The translations under genes were made by a program, and so were the position numbers. From HOT-345 sp963531535 (GTDB taxonomy: Bacteria; Patescibacteriota; Gracilibacteria; Absconditabacterales; Absconditicoccaceae), in NCBI GenBank assembly GCA_963531535.1, contig CAUSGX010000003.1:34748-98747 (forward strand): a stretch of 64,000 nt of DNA. Reading direction: 5' to 3'. Below the pieces are notes generated by a model. The model was not told the DNA's origin, made no database searches, and worked only from the letters and a program-made list of their open reading frames with translations. Within the stretch, counting starts at the first letter, position 1. Each line of letters starts with the position of its first letter. Positions 53,582 to 63,977 of this stretch are shown one piece after another.

Positions 53582-56005
53582 ATGTTCAATTTTGGAATCC
53601 TTGGTATGAATGCCAGAAATCTCCAATATATCAAAAAACAAAACCCTAGAAAAGCAGTCCGCCTCGCTGATAATAAGCTACAGACTAAAAAATTCCTCGG
53701 AGAGAGAGGAATTCCTTTTGCTGAGACCTATGCCGTGATCAGATCTCGTAAACAGCTCGTAAACTTTGATTTTTCTACTTTGCCTGCAAAGAACTTTGTC
53801 CTTAAGCCAAACCATGGGAGTAAGGGAAGGGGAGTTTGTATCCTTAAAAAGCTATGAAAGGGACCACTTCCAGAGGAGAAAAAATCGTTTTTTTGAAGAT
53901 GGTTTTCTTTTTCAAAAAAGAAAGAAAATTCTGAAGAAGTTCAGCTTTTTGGACTCCAGTGAGCTACCATATCTGAAGAAGAACTCAAAAGAAGAGTCAT
54001 TGATACTCTAGATGGGAAATACTCTATGACGCTTACTGATGAGGCAATTTTAGAGGAGAAGCTTGTTCCTTGAGAGGGATTTAAAGAATTTTGTGAATTT
54101 TGACTTGCTGATCTAAGGATTATTGTATTCAAACTCGTTCCTGTCGCTGCAATGATCAGAATTCCTACACTCAAGTCTGGTGGAAAAGCGAATCTAAATG
54201 CCTGAGGAATCGGTTGTTGAATAGATATTTGAAGTGGAAAAATTACTTCAATGCTCTATAAAAATAGGATTTATACAACAAAATTCCCAGATGAATATGC
54301 TCATTTTCAGGGCAAGAAAATCCCTTTCCGAAATGATATTTTGCTCTATTCCTCAAAAGTGCAGTACTTTGTAAATCTTGGATATCTAGCACTTGATCGA
54401 GTGATTACAAATACTGGACCAAAACTTCTGGAAATTAATGCGAGAGCTGGGTTAGAAGTGCAAAAGATTGCAGATATCAGACTTAAAAGTGTGTTACAAA
54501 AACTCTGAGATTTGAGAATTCAAGATCCAGAAAAATGAGTCGATATTGCGAAAACTCTTTTCTCAAGGGAGGCCTCTCAAGAACTCAAGATGAGTAAAAT
54601 CCTCTATCTTTCTCAATCAGCGAAACTCAAATTATATGCAGAAGGGCAGGAGGAAACCCATTCAATCCTTTTGGAAGTAGATTTAGATAGTAAAAAAAAT
54701 CTGATTTCTCCTGATTTATACCAGAGAATAAGTGATTTTTGAGCAAAACAAATTTTTATTGATGCACCAGATACTGATGTGTTAATTAAAAATCTTAAAT
54801 ACGAACTATGAACCTGAGAAAATAGAGTAGTGATCTGACAAAAAACTGCTTCAAAATTTCTTATCAAGCCTCTAAAAAAACAGGAGCTTTCTGTAAATAT
54901 TCTCAACCCCAAAAAGATTATCGCAATGGAGACCGCACAATTGCACCTTATTGATGATAAAGTTGAAAAACTCTCTAAAAGGCTCAACCTAACTGCAAGG
55001 CTAAGACCAGTGAATTATTTTGGAGAGCTAGACCGCTTTATCTCAGAAAAGTGAAATTATAATCCGGTTTTTGATTATAAGTTCCCATCTTTGCAGTTGC
55101 AGGATAAATGGGCGTCAGAATTGCATGCTTTCCGTGATCAGCTGAGCAAGAGCTATTTGAAAAGTCCATTTTTGCAGCTCTTTAAGGAGAAGCTTGAGGA
55201 GCTCGACCATAGGACAAAACTTCTAAAGGCATATACTAATCAGGATTTTTCTCTTATTGAAAAAGAAAATATAGCATTGTTCTGATCTTTTGATCCAGAA
55301 CTTCTCAAAATAAGCAAGGAAAAGCTTTTTACTGCTTGAGGAAAAAATAAAGAAAACTGATCTCCACTATCTTTTCAGCAAGTTCGTGAGTATATTGAGA
55401 AATATCTTACTGAAAGAGGAATTTTCTGAGTAGAAATCGTTGAAAGTTCCACAACTTTCTCGAGAATGTCAATTAGTATCTGAAAAACTGCCAAGATCAA
55501 TATTTCTAAAAATATTCGTTTTACTGAAAATGAGCTTAAGCTGATTCTTGCCCATGAAGTAGATATTCATCTGACAAGATATTTGAATGGATTAAAATCT
55601 GGACGAAATATTTTTAAGTCTTGAACTGCTTATTATCTCAAAGACGAGGAGTGACTTGCTGTATGGAATGCTCGCCAGCTTGTTGATGATGAAGAGGAAA
55701 GCTTGGCTCTCTATAGAAAGTATTATCTCCTTGCTGAGGCAAGATCGCTTTCTTTCGCAAAGATGACCGAATTAATGTATCTTCTAAATCCTAATAGAAC
55801 ATTAGAATGAGCGTTTAAGAGTATTTTGAGAGTAAAAAAAGGCCAAATTCTGACTGAGACTCCTACTAATACCTGTATTTGGATGAAGGATAAGGTGTAC
55901 TTAGATGGATTTATGAAAATCAGTAAGGCTAATCTATCCGAGTTAGAGCTACAAAAGCTCAAAAAAGGAAAGATAAAGCTGGAAGATCAGAATTTTATTG
56001 TGTAA
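53582..56005 (+). CDS. ATP-grasp ligase (RimK-like) fused to a DUF1704/MATCAP-like HExxxH domain
   Basis: The 807-residue protein has two halves. The first (to about residue 330) is an ATP-grasp ligase: ADNKLQTKKFLGERGIPFA, LPAKNFVLKPNHGSKGRG (ATP-binding lysine near 77), EEKLVPGEGFKEF, DLRIIVFKLVPVAAMIRI, and LLEINARAGLEVQ with metal ligands. The second has LILAHEVDIHLTRYLNGLKSG (HExxxH starting at residue 658) and DEEGLAVWNARQ (EEG at 689-691). This is the DUF1704 signature shared with tubulin-tyrosine carboxypeptidase-type MATCAP and with bacterial 'QEGLA motif' proteins. Numerous UGA glycines occur. An ATP-grasp-DUF1704 pairing suggests an amino-acid or peptide ligase coupled to a matching zinc peptidase; the substrate is unknown. 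A TATATAG box abuts the ATG. Confidence 0.85.
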
Positions 56006-56104
56006 AATTACAAAATAAATTAGAATATTTGACTTATTGTAAAAATGATATATAATATCTATTAGAAAAAATAAATTAAATTTTAATTCTGATTCTAATA
56101 GATA

Positions 56105-57763
56105 ATGAAAAATGTAGTTTCGGTAAGTAAAAATCCTGAGGAATCTTATTATAGCAGGTACTCCCAAGTGATTGCTGATATTAGGGAGAGTCTTTTTTCT
56201 GCGATTTGATATGAGATTAAAGATGATGCAATTTTTCATAAAGCATATTTTTCTTCAGAAGTGCCTATTACTCCTAAGTTTTTGGAAGATAAATATGCCC
56301 AAGCTGATCAGAAAATTGCAGAGCTAGAAAATCTTAGCCAAGAGATTAAGCAGGAAAGTAAGCTCAATAATGCGCAAAAAGAGCTTTTGATTCAGAATCT
56401 TCAAAAGGCTATTTGGACGTTTCAATATCACCAAAATGCGATGTATTTAGAGGCTGAGAAAGCTTGATATTCGCTATCTAAGGAAGATAGGGAAAAATAT
56501 AATCAGAAAAAACTGCAGATGGAGGAAAAGATTTACGGGAAGTCTATTCTGGAGTTACCCGAAAGAATGCAGAAGATTTGAGAGAAGCTCGCATCTGTTT
56601 CAGATGAGAAAAAATTTCAGCAGCTAGCTCCAGAAGATCAAAGTTTTTGGAGGGAAAATATTCTCTCATACTTTCAGGGGAATAATCTAAAAAGTGAAAA
56701 GACTGAACATAAAGAAAATAAAGAACAGTCAGCTTTTATTGATGAGAAGCATATCTTCCCTCTTGTTGAGATTGCTCTGCAACTTCAAGGAATTTCAAAA
56801 GAGGAACTTGTGAAGATTCAGCTTTCCGATACGGTTTCAGATGTAGAGGAGAGAGATGGTATCTATTTTGTTCCTAATGCTTGGAATGAAGAAAAAATTG
56901 ATGCTTTTTTTTCAAGTATTAACATGTCAGAAAAATTCAAAGTTATTAAGCAGATTAAGGGAACAAATAGTGTTTGAATTATTAGTAATTCAAGGAGAAA
57001 AATAAAGTTATGAGCGCCAAATAAGGACGGGAAATATGACTTGAAGAACAGTGTCCTCCCTGTCATTTTTGATCATGAGATTGCAACTCATGTTAATACT
57101 GGGATCGCAAACCTTGCTAATTTGAATCTCAAAGATTCCGATAGAATGGATCTTGAGGAAGGGATCGCTAAGCTTAACGAAACTTTAGCAAAAGGGGAAA
57201 GTTTAGATGATCTATATGAGGCTGGAATTTGAGATATTTGCCAATTTTTCTGAGAAACTTTAGATGATGACGATCTAAAAAGGGCAGTTCAGATTTATTA
57301 TACTTTATCTGGTACAAGTGGAAGTGTTGAAGATAGAGTGAGGAGAATCAGGAACTGAGTCGCTATCGGAGAAAAGTGAAGTAGAAGAAAGGATCTGACC
57401 TATGGAAACTCAAAGGAGATCATCAAAGAATTAGAAGAGCTTTCTCATACCCCAGAGGGAAGAGAAAAGATTAAAAAATATATTAGAGCTTTTTATGCAA
57501 CAAAGCTTGGATATGATGCAATTAAAAATATTGATGAGATGCTTGAGTGAATAGGGAAACTCTCTGATCTCGCTCCTAACTATCCAGTATTTGCGGGAAA
57601 AATTCTTTATTGGAAACTCTTTAAAGGAAAGGTTGATAGAAATCTGATGGAGGAAACAGATATCCGTTCAATGATTGAGTCTGAGGAGATTAGTTATGCT
57701 CAAAGAAAATTACTGATGCAAGCATTCCACATTATTAAGGAAAATATGGAGATTAAAGATTAA
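56105..57763 (+). CDS. Second DUF1704-like protein with HExxxH and EEG motifs
   Basis: The 552-residue protein starts with a helical region, with a coiled coil around residues 60-110. PVIFDHEIATHVNTGIANLANL has HExxxH from residue 324, and RMDLEEGIAKLNE has EEG at 351-353. The same signature occurs in the fused neighbour 100 bases upstream. It lacks the ATP-grasp domain. The C-terminal 200 residues are helical. Several UGA glycines occur, ending in TAA. It likely hydrolyses a peptide bond with one zinc ion, working with the upstream ligase/peptidase. Confidence 0.75.
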
Positions 57764-57778
57764 AAATAGTATAATTAA

Positions 57779-57812
57779 AAAAAGAGAATCAAATCAGATT
57801 CTCTTTTTTGTT
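57779..57812. terminator. Bidirectional terminator
   Basis: AAGAGAATC and GATTCTCTT pair across a six-base loop that contains part of the TCAGATT motif, followed by T's, between convergent genes. Confidence 0.85.
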
Positions 57813-57813
57813 T

Positions 57814-58416
57814 TTACCATCTTTTCCAACTTGGACAAGACTGCTGAATATTGATATGTGCAAATCCATTGAATTTGATCGCTTCCATGATTGTCTCCTT
57901 CATAAGTTTAATATCTTTGTCTGGAACGCTTCTTACAAACTTACAGCCTGCAACTTCTGCTAGATTAACTGGATGCATTGGAGCGATCTCATTTCCCTCA
58001 GGAGTTGATTTTGTCTTTGCTCAGATTGGAGTTGTACAAGAAGCTTGCCCAGTAGTAAGTGCATAATTTTGATTGTCACAAGTGATATGCACAAATGGAA
58101 TATTTCTTCTACATGCATGAATCAAATGTCCAACTCAGATTCCATAACTATCTCCGTCTCCAGAAACTGAGATCACGGTTAGTTCAGGATTAGCCATTTT
58201 TACTCCAGTAGCAAAGGGAATCCCTCTTCCGTGCAAGGTTTCAGAACCATATCCTTCCATATATTGACTCATTTTACTATTACATCAGATCCCAGTCACT
58301 ACAACGAGTTGATGAAGCGGAATTTTTAGCTCAGTAATTGCTTGTTTGAGTGCGATATGAATCAAAAAGTCTCCACATCCTGGACACCATTGTATTTTAT
58401 TAGTATTATGTCTCAT
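57814..58416 (-). CDS. 2-oxoacid:ferredoxin oxidoreductase beta subunit
   Basis: The 200-residue protein carries the thiamine-diphosphate-binding subunit signatures: WCPGCGDFLIHIAL, VVVTGIGCNSKMSQYM, HGRGIPFATGVK, VISVSGDGDSYGIGVGHLIHA (TPP motif GDGD) and DNQNYALTTGQASCTT. It catalyses CoA-dependent oxidative decarboxylation of a 2-oxoacid with ferredoxin, together with the alpha subunit 30 bases upstream. It is shorter than the usual 280 or so residues, as in some two-subunit KorAB enzymes. The substrate (pyruvate or 2-oxoglutarate) is not decidable by eye. Confidence 0.92.
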
Positions 58417-58446
58417 TAGAATTTTGTTATCAAAAATAAAGAAGCA

Positions 58447-60093
58447 TTAGTCTTGAACTGCTTGAATTTCCTCCTCAAAGAGAGGGTATAATGTGACTTT
58501 CCTCTGATGTGAGATTTTTGAGTTCCAGTCTCCATACAGCTCACATTCTTTACGAACCAAATCTTCAAGCATTCCACTATGATTCATTTCAATAAAGATC
58601 AAATTTTGAATTCTTTCTCTGTTTTTCTCCAGAAATAGTTTTAATCTTGGATCAAAAGGATAGAGTGATTTCACGATAATGAGACCATATTCAGACTTAT
58701 TTTTGATCCATTGCTCTAGTGCATAGCGGTTGACCCCCATTGTGATGAAGAATTTTTTAGCTTCAGGATTGATGACTTCATATCCATAAAAGTTTTCATT
58801 GAATTCATTTTGGATAAAAGTCTGCATTTTCCTTGCTCTTTTCTCCATCATTTTCCCCTTGGTTGTAGGTTCTTCATTAGTAAAACCATACTCATCGTGT
58901 TCATATGAGCTCGCAATAAAGGTTGTCCCCTGTCTTCCAGGATAGCTATATGGAGAGATTCAATCTTCTGTGATTTCAAATCTTTTGAAGGTATCTTCAG
59001 GGCTTTCATCAGCGATCTTCCCCCTTAAAACAGGTTCAGAAATCAGATTTTTCTTTTCTATAGTAAGATAAGACTCAGAGAGCTGTTTATCACTTAGCAA
59101 AATTACTGGATGCTGATAGATATCTGAATAGTTTAGAGCTTTCCCGGCAAAATTATATGCTTCTTCAAAAGTTGAAGGATAGAGTACGATTGGCTTGGTA
59201 TCTCAAAAGCTCGCATTCAAAGCATAATTGATATCTCCTTGCCCTGTAAAAGTTGGCGTTCCAGTACTTGGACCATCTCTCTGAGAAAGGACATATACTC
59301 ATCCAATTTCAGCTTGATTTGAAAATGAGATCGCCTCCGTCATCAAAGCAAATCCACCTCAGCTTGTTCCACACATAGATCTTTTCCCAGCAAATTTTGC
59401 TCCGAGCATAGCCATACCTACTGCGATTTCGTCTTCAGCTTGGAGAAAGGTTACCTTTTTATTTTTTACTACTTCATCAATAATTGAAGAAGCTGGTGTC
59501 ATTGGATACGCAGCATAAAATTCCAAATCTGAATCCATCGCCCCTTTTGCAATGCATTCATTTCAGTACATAAAAATCTTTTTTTCTCAGATCAGTTTAC
59601 TACAGTCGATCTGTGGAAAGTCAGTATTTTCTTGTCTTTTGATATATTCGTACCCAGCTTCTAGATCAGCATAATTCTGATCCATGATCTCTTCAGAGAA
59701 TGATTTTAGAGAGAATTGTCTCTTTAGAATTGCTTTCCCCTCATCGATGGAAAGATTCAAGAGTTTTAGAGCTGCTCAGAGCGTAAAGATATTTCTATAT
59801 TTGCAGTTCTCATCCTTGATCATAAAGGTGTGTCTCAGATCATAGATCGGCTCATTTTTACTAATAGAATACTGATCATATGCCAAGAAAAAATCAATCT
59901 CCTTTCTGATAAAGATCTGATTTTCATCAGAAATATAGAGAAAAAAACAGTTATTGTCTCATTTGATGATTGATGCATACTCCTTGTCTCCAAGTACGGT
60001 ATATCCCTTTTCACTCAAAATCTCAGCGAGAAAAAGTCCCGCAGTATTTACTCCAGATCCAGCAGGACCTGAAAATCAGATACTTACTTTCAT
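58447..60093 (-). CDS. 2-oxoacid:ferredoxin oxidoreductase alpha subunit with fused gamma domain
   Basis: The 548 residues begin with the gamma domain (MKVSIGFSGPAGSGVNTAGL to about residue 170), fused to the alpha domain: FYAAYPMTPASSIIDEV, EDEIAVGMAMLGAKFAGKRS, TSGGGFALMTEA and QRDGPSTGTPTFTGQGD. A transketolase C-terminal-like domain follows. This is the KorA arrangement. UGA supplies many of the glycines in these motifs. An in-gene motif copy gives K-K-N-L-I-S. With the beta subunit it would form the oxidoreductase operon. Confidence 0.93.
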
Positions 60094-60287
60094 ATTTGTT
60101 TTGTTATTTAATCATATAAACTCTCCAAGTATACAAAAAACTCTCTGATTTGCAAAAAGAACAAAAATCAGATTTCTTTTTCTCCTTGACGAAATGAGAA
60201 ATCGTGGTATTACACTTCTCTTGAAAAAAATGCCAAAATGAGTACATACTGTAGGTAAACTTTTATCAGAAAGCAATTACAAAAAAT

Positions 60288-61511
60288 ATGAGGAAACTAT
60301 TTAGTTTTTTGCTGTTATCAATTTTTTCTCTAGCATGGGGATTCGCTTATACACCATTTTCTGAGCAGGAACACGCACAGATTGATCAGCGACTTAATCA
60401 ACCTTTATCCAAAAAAGAAAAGAAAGAAAAATCAGATTTTTTTTCTCGTTTGGCTCAAAAGTCACTTGCTATCCGTAAAGTCTTCCTTCCAAATCTAAAA
60501 ACTAAACTGTATTGACCAGCTTTGAGGGCTGAGGATCTTGCCTCAATTGAGGATAGAGTGCGTACTTACCAAAACTTCACTACTGGAAGAAGAGAAGAAA
60601 TGCTTGAAGAGTTACTCAAAACTCAGCAAATTTCTGAGGAGATCTCAAGGTCTTTGCAGATTGAGAGTTTCGAGAGTTTTGAGGGGTATGCAAAGACGAT
60701 ACTGCCTACGCCAGTATTCTGGTTGCCGATAGATCAGGTAGATATTAACCTTTTGCTTGGGTGACCGGGAACCACTGGACTAAAACTCAACTCGAATAAT
60801 CTTATTCAAGAATCTGCAGTGGTATTGCCTCCATGAACTGTTGTGAGTTTGATGAAGAAGGTGGATAACTGAATATTTACAACATACCAGATCCGTACGA
60901 GAGAATTTGATGCTGGAAGATGAGCAAAATATGGATACTTTTTAGATTCAAGATTTATCCAAAAAGTAGATCAGAAACCTGCCGAGAAAATTCAGCTTTT
61001 ACCTTCACTTGAACAAGTGAAAAAAAATCTCCTTGCTGCCTCTGGTACAGTATATGTTTGGGGCGGATCATGGTGGCAGGGGATACCTGAAATTGAGAAA
61101 TTCTTCCCCTCAGCTACTGGACTTACAACTTTAGAAACTAAGAGGAAACTTTTTCAAGGAGTTGACTGCTCTGGACTGCTTTATCAGGCGACTAACTGAT
61201 ATACGCCAAGAAATACTCGTAGCCTTTTGAATTTTTGAAGACCAGTTCCTATCGCTGGTAAAACGATTGATCAAATAGTGAAAATTCTAAAACCTCTTGA
61301 TCTCATAGTTTGGGATTGACACATCGTGATTGTTTTGGATGAGAAGAGGACGATTGAGAGTAGGTGAAGAGGGCAGCTTCCTGGAGGAGTAGAGATTGTA
61401 GATACCAAAAAGAGGCTTGAGGAGATATTTAAGACAAGAAGTCCGGTCGATAATTACTATGACTCAAAATTAGCAAATCATAAGAAATTTGTAATAAGAA
61501 GGTGGATTTAA
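60288..61511 (+). CDS. Secreted NlpC/P60-type cysteine hydrolase
   Basis: A signal peptide (KLFSFLLLSIFSLAWGFA) leads to a charged linker that includes K-S-D-F. An SH3-like segment (residues ~155-235) precedes the NlpC/P60 domain: GTVYVWGGSWWQGIPE, GVDCSGLLYQATN (catalytic Cys near residue 297), and DLIVWDGHIVIVLDE (His). These enzymes cut peptidoglycan stem peptides or act on a partner's wall. The 407 residues include several UGA glycines and end in TAA. Confidence 0.88.
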
Positions 61512-61549
61512 TTGGTAGTTATTGTTCTCGTGCAATCCGTTGATAAAAA

Positions 61550-61585
61550 GGGAGAAAAGTCAGATTTTTTCTCTTTTTTGCTTTT
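61550..61585 (+). terminator. Weak terminator after the NlpC/P60 gene
   Basis: GAGAAAA (61552-61558) and TTTTCTC pair around a loop that contains GTCAGATT; a T-rich stretch follows. The stem is only A/T-rich and short. Confidence 0.45.
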
Positions 61586-61647
61586 CTTGATTTTCTCTTG
61601 AAAGCAAAAACTTGAATGCTATAGTTAGGGATGATTTATTTCATGAT

Positions 61648-62886
61648 ATGACTATAATGTTCAAGATCTCATATTCACCAAATCTCAAGTGAGAAGTTTA
61701 TATTTCAGGGAGTAAAAATGCTGCACTTCCAATTCTTGCTGCGAACTATGTTGTAGATTCTCAAATTCAGCTTGAGAATATGCCAGATATTAGTGATATT
61801 CACAATATGAAGCGCCTTTATGAGGAGGCTTTTGCAGTATCAAAGGAATACTTTGATCTGACTGGTCAACTTGCAACCAAATTCAGAGCTTCAATTCTTT
61901 TGATCCCTGTCGGACTTAAAAAATTCGGAGAAGTCAGATTTGTTTGATCTGGTGGATGTAAGATTGGGAAAAGACCTCTTGATACCTTTGATGACGCACT
62001 TCAGAAGGCTGGTGTAAAAATTGAACAGTGAGCATTTAAAACTTTCAAAGTTGTTGGGAAACCAAAGAAAAATATCATGCTTCAAGAGTTCTCTGTAACA
62101 GCAACTGAAGCATTGATTACCTATCTTGCATTTTTGGATGATGTAGACTACGATATTACGGTATATCAAGTTGCAACTGAGCCTCATGTGAAAAACCTTA
62201 TTGATTTTCTCAATGTAGCAGGAGCAAAAATTACAATGGGAATAGATCATACCATCACTATTTCTCCAAGTAAGATTAATATTCAGCAGGCCTCTTTTGA
62301 GATTATTAGCGATTATATAGAGGCGGGAACTTATTTTGCAATTGGTGCTGGAGCGGACAATTCGGAATTGACAATCAAAAATGTGAATGTTGATGATCTT
62401 AGTGCAATGTACAATATTGCAGATAAGATTGGAATTAACTTCAAAATCATAGACAAGCATACTATCACAGTAAATTCTTATAATAAGCCAAATTATAAAG
62501 CAACAAAGTTTGAAGTCAGAATTTTTCCAGGGTTTCCTAGTGATCTTCAATCAATTTTTGGAGCATTAGCTACTCAATTTAACGGAGTTACCAAGATCTT
62601 TGAAACGCTCTATGAAGGAAGATTCTGATATCTCAATGAACTTGAAAATCTCTGATGAAAAATAGAGATTCTAAACCCTCATCAGGCTTTGGTTATCTGA
62701 CCAAGTAAGCTGCACTGAGGATATGTTTCAAGTACTGATCTGAGATGAGGAGGAGCGATGGTTCTTGCTGGGATTATGGCTGAGGGAGAAACTTCTATCA
62801 TGAATGAGGAGATTATTGCTAGAGGATATACCGATATTGTGAATAAACTCAAAAAAATCTGAGTAAAAATTGAGCAAGTCATATAA
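61648..62886 (+). CDS. murA: UDP-N-acetylglucosamine 1-carboxyvinyltransferase
   Basis: MurA makes the first committed step of peptidoglycan synthesis by adding enolpyruvate to UDP-GlcNAc. The 412 residues contain GEVYISGSKNAALPILAA, the catalytic loop GSGGCKIGKRPLD with its Cys near residue 108, a second half with VRIFPGFPSDLQSIF, YEGRFGYLNELENLGGKI and STDLRGGGAMVLAG. UGA supplies many conserved glycines, including ones in the active loop. A TATAGT box lies about 22 bases before the ATG. A downstream ATG at 61657 is possible. Confidence 0.95.
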
Positions 62887-62903
62887 GAAAGAGGAGAGAG
62901 AAA

Positions 62904-62936
62904 CCTGAGAGAATCAGAGTTCTCTCTTTTTTATTT
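62904..62936 (+). terminator. Terminator after murA
   Basis: GAGAGAA and TTCTCTC pair across a six-base loop and are followed by six T. Confidence 0.8.
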
Positions 62937-62940
62937 TCTC

Positions 62941-62968
62941 TTGACTTTTTATTCTATATTTGTATAGT
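62941..62968 (+). promoter_or_regulatory. Promoter TTGACT-16-TATAGT
   Basis: A -35 and a -10 box with 16-base spacing sit about 150 bases upstream of the ATG at 63116. This leaves a long leader in which I see nothing distinctive. Confidence 0.55.
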
Positions 62969-63115
62969 ATCCTTCTCTGTCTTACTTTGATGGAATGCTA
63001 ATTCTTCCTGCTTCCAAATAGTAGAGTTTCTTCTGCTGTTTTGGGAGGGTTATTATTTTTGAAAAGTATAGACTAGAAGTTAACTGAATACATAACTATT
63101 AAAACAAAGCGTTTT

Positions 63116-63823
63116 ATGAGTACAATCAACAATGCTCGTAAGGGATTAAACAAAAAGAGTCTAGCAGACAAGCGTACTGCTGAAGAACGGGAAGCTGCAA
63201 AGCTTGCAGCCCAGAGTTTAAAAAAAGAAGGATTAACTTCTGTTTCAGAAGGAGAGACTTCAAAACCACATTCCCGAGAGGGTTCCCCTAGGAAGAAGGG
63301 AGCTAAACAAGCTCAAAAGAGTCCAAAAATGCCTCCTAGAAGGATTAAAACGGCTCATTCTGAGTTTAAGCTTGTTCCCTTTTCTACACTTAATGATGCT
63401 ACGTCAGATCGGGTATCTATATTAGCTTATCATAGTAGTGCTAGAAAAAGTGGTAGAAAACTCGTTATAGCCTTAAAGGCTAAGCCAACCAATGCACTAA
63501 GTGTCAGACTAGAAAAGCTTCCGTTTGGTAGCTCGATGGATAACTTTGATTTTTCAGGTAGTTATGTCTATCTAAAGATCAAAGATAGTGATATAAAGAT
63601 CTATCGTAAGGTTAGTGATGGTGTTTTGTATGCGGAGTATCCATGTATTCCAGAGCAAATCCAAAAGACCTACGAAAAGATCCTTGGGGAGGTGAAATTT
63701 GTTTGATCTTTATTTTTGATTGAGGCACCCAATATTCTGGGTGTCTCTTTCTGTTATTCCTTTTTTTGATGATTTGTGGGTATAAGCATATATTTTTTGT
63801 GGGAATTTATTTTTTTGAGATAG
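63116..63823 (+). CDS. Basic protein of unknown function; UGA at 63704 is either stop or Gly
   Basis: From ATG at 63116 the frame has no UGA for 196 codons and then meets UGA at 63704-63706, followed within 17 bases by a hairpin and T-rich tail. Coordinates follow the code of the rest of the window, which extends it 39 more codons through the hairpin (hydrophobic) to TAG at 63821-63823. The body is a basic, Lys/Ser/Ala-rich linker followed by a folded domain from about residue 85 (FKLVPFSTLNDATSDRVSIL). No family is recognised. The UGA may be the natural stop. Confidence 0.55.
63723..63767 (+). terminator. Terminator-like hairpin just after a UGA codon
   Basis: GGCACCC (63724-63730) pairs with GGGTGTC (63739-63745) with one G-T wobble and an eight-base loop, followed by T-rich sequence. 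Confidence 0.6.
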
Positions 63824-63905
63824 GGCTTCATTCCTTGTGTTAAGAAATTGAGAATCTGATTTTTTTCTTTTTTTATAAAAAGTCAATATAAATCTCTTGA
63901 TTTTT

Positions 63906-63933
63906 TTGACTTTTTACATATATTATATATAAT
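63906..63933 (+). promoter_or_regulatory. Promoter TTGACT-16-TATAAT
   Basis: TTGACT (63906-63911) and TATAAT (63928-63933) with 16 bases between, 44 bases before an ATG at 63978. Confidence 0.65.
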
Positions 63934-63977
63934 ATATTTTGAATATAGAAGTTATTTTATTCTTTATATAGAAGAAA

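Larger units (their letters stand above)
1434..63862. repeat. Dispersed short repeat family AAATCAGATTT / AAATCTGATTT
   Basis: The span marks the first and one of the last copies; it is not one continuous element. Exact or one-mismatch copies occur on both strands at about forty places. Examples are near 1434, 1556, 3880, 5072/5085, 7311, 13058, 13620, 15292, 15970, 19473, 21110, 24788, 28272, 31499, 33578, 34745, 36050, 38632, 40507, 46499, 49549, 52799, 53543, 54695, 59039, 60166, 60428 and 63852. Most lie within about 60 bases of a gene start or stop, often followed by T-rich sequence. Others are inside genes. By hand estimate from base composition, a given 9-base core should occur only one or two times by chance over both strands. 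Confidence 0.7.

Noticed and set aside
61891..62550. A 219-codon open frame on the minus strand
   Set aside because: It is antisense to murA, which has all family motifs; the composition (Cys, Ile, Asn, Ser rich) is typical of a shadow frame.
1434..63862. The short motif as a CRISPR-like or satellite array
   Set aside because: Copies are scattered singly or as inverted pairs, without regular spacing.
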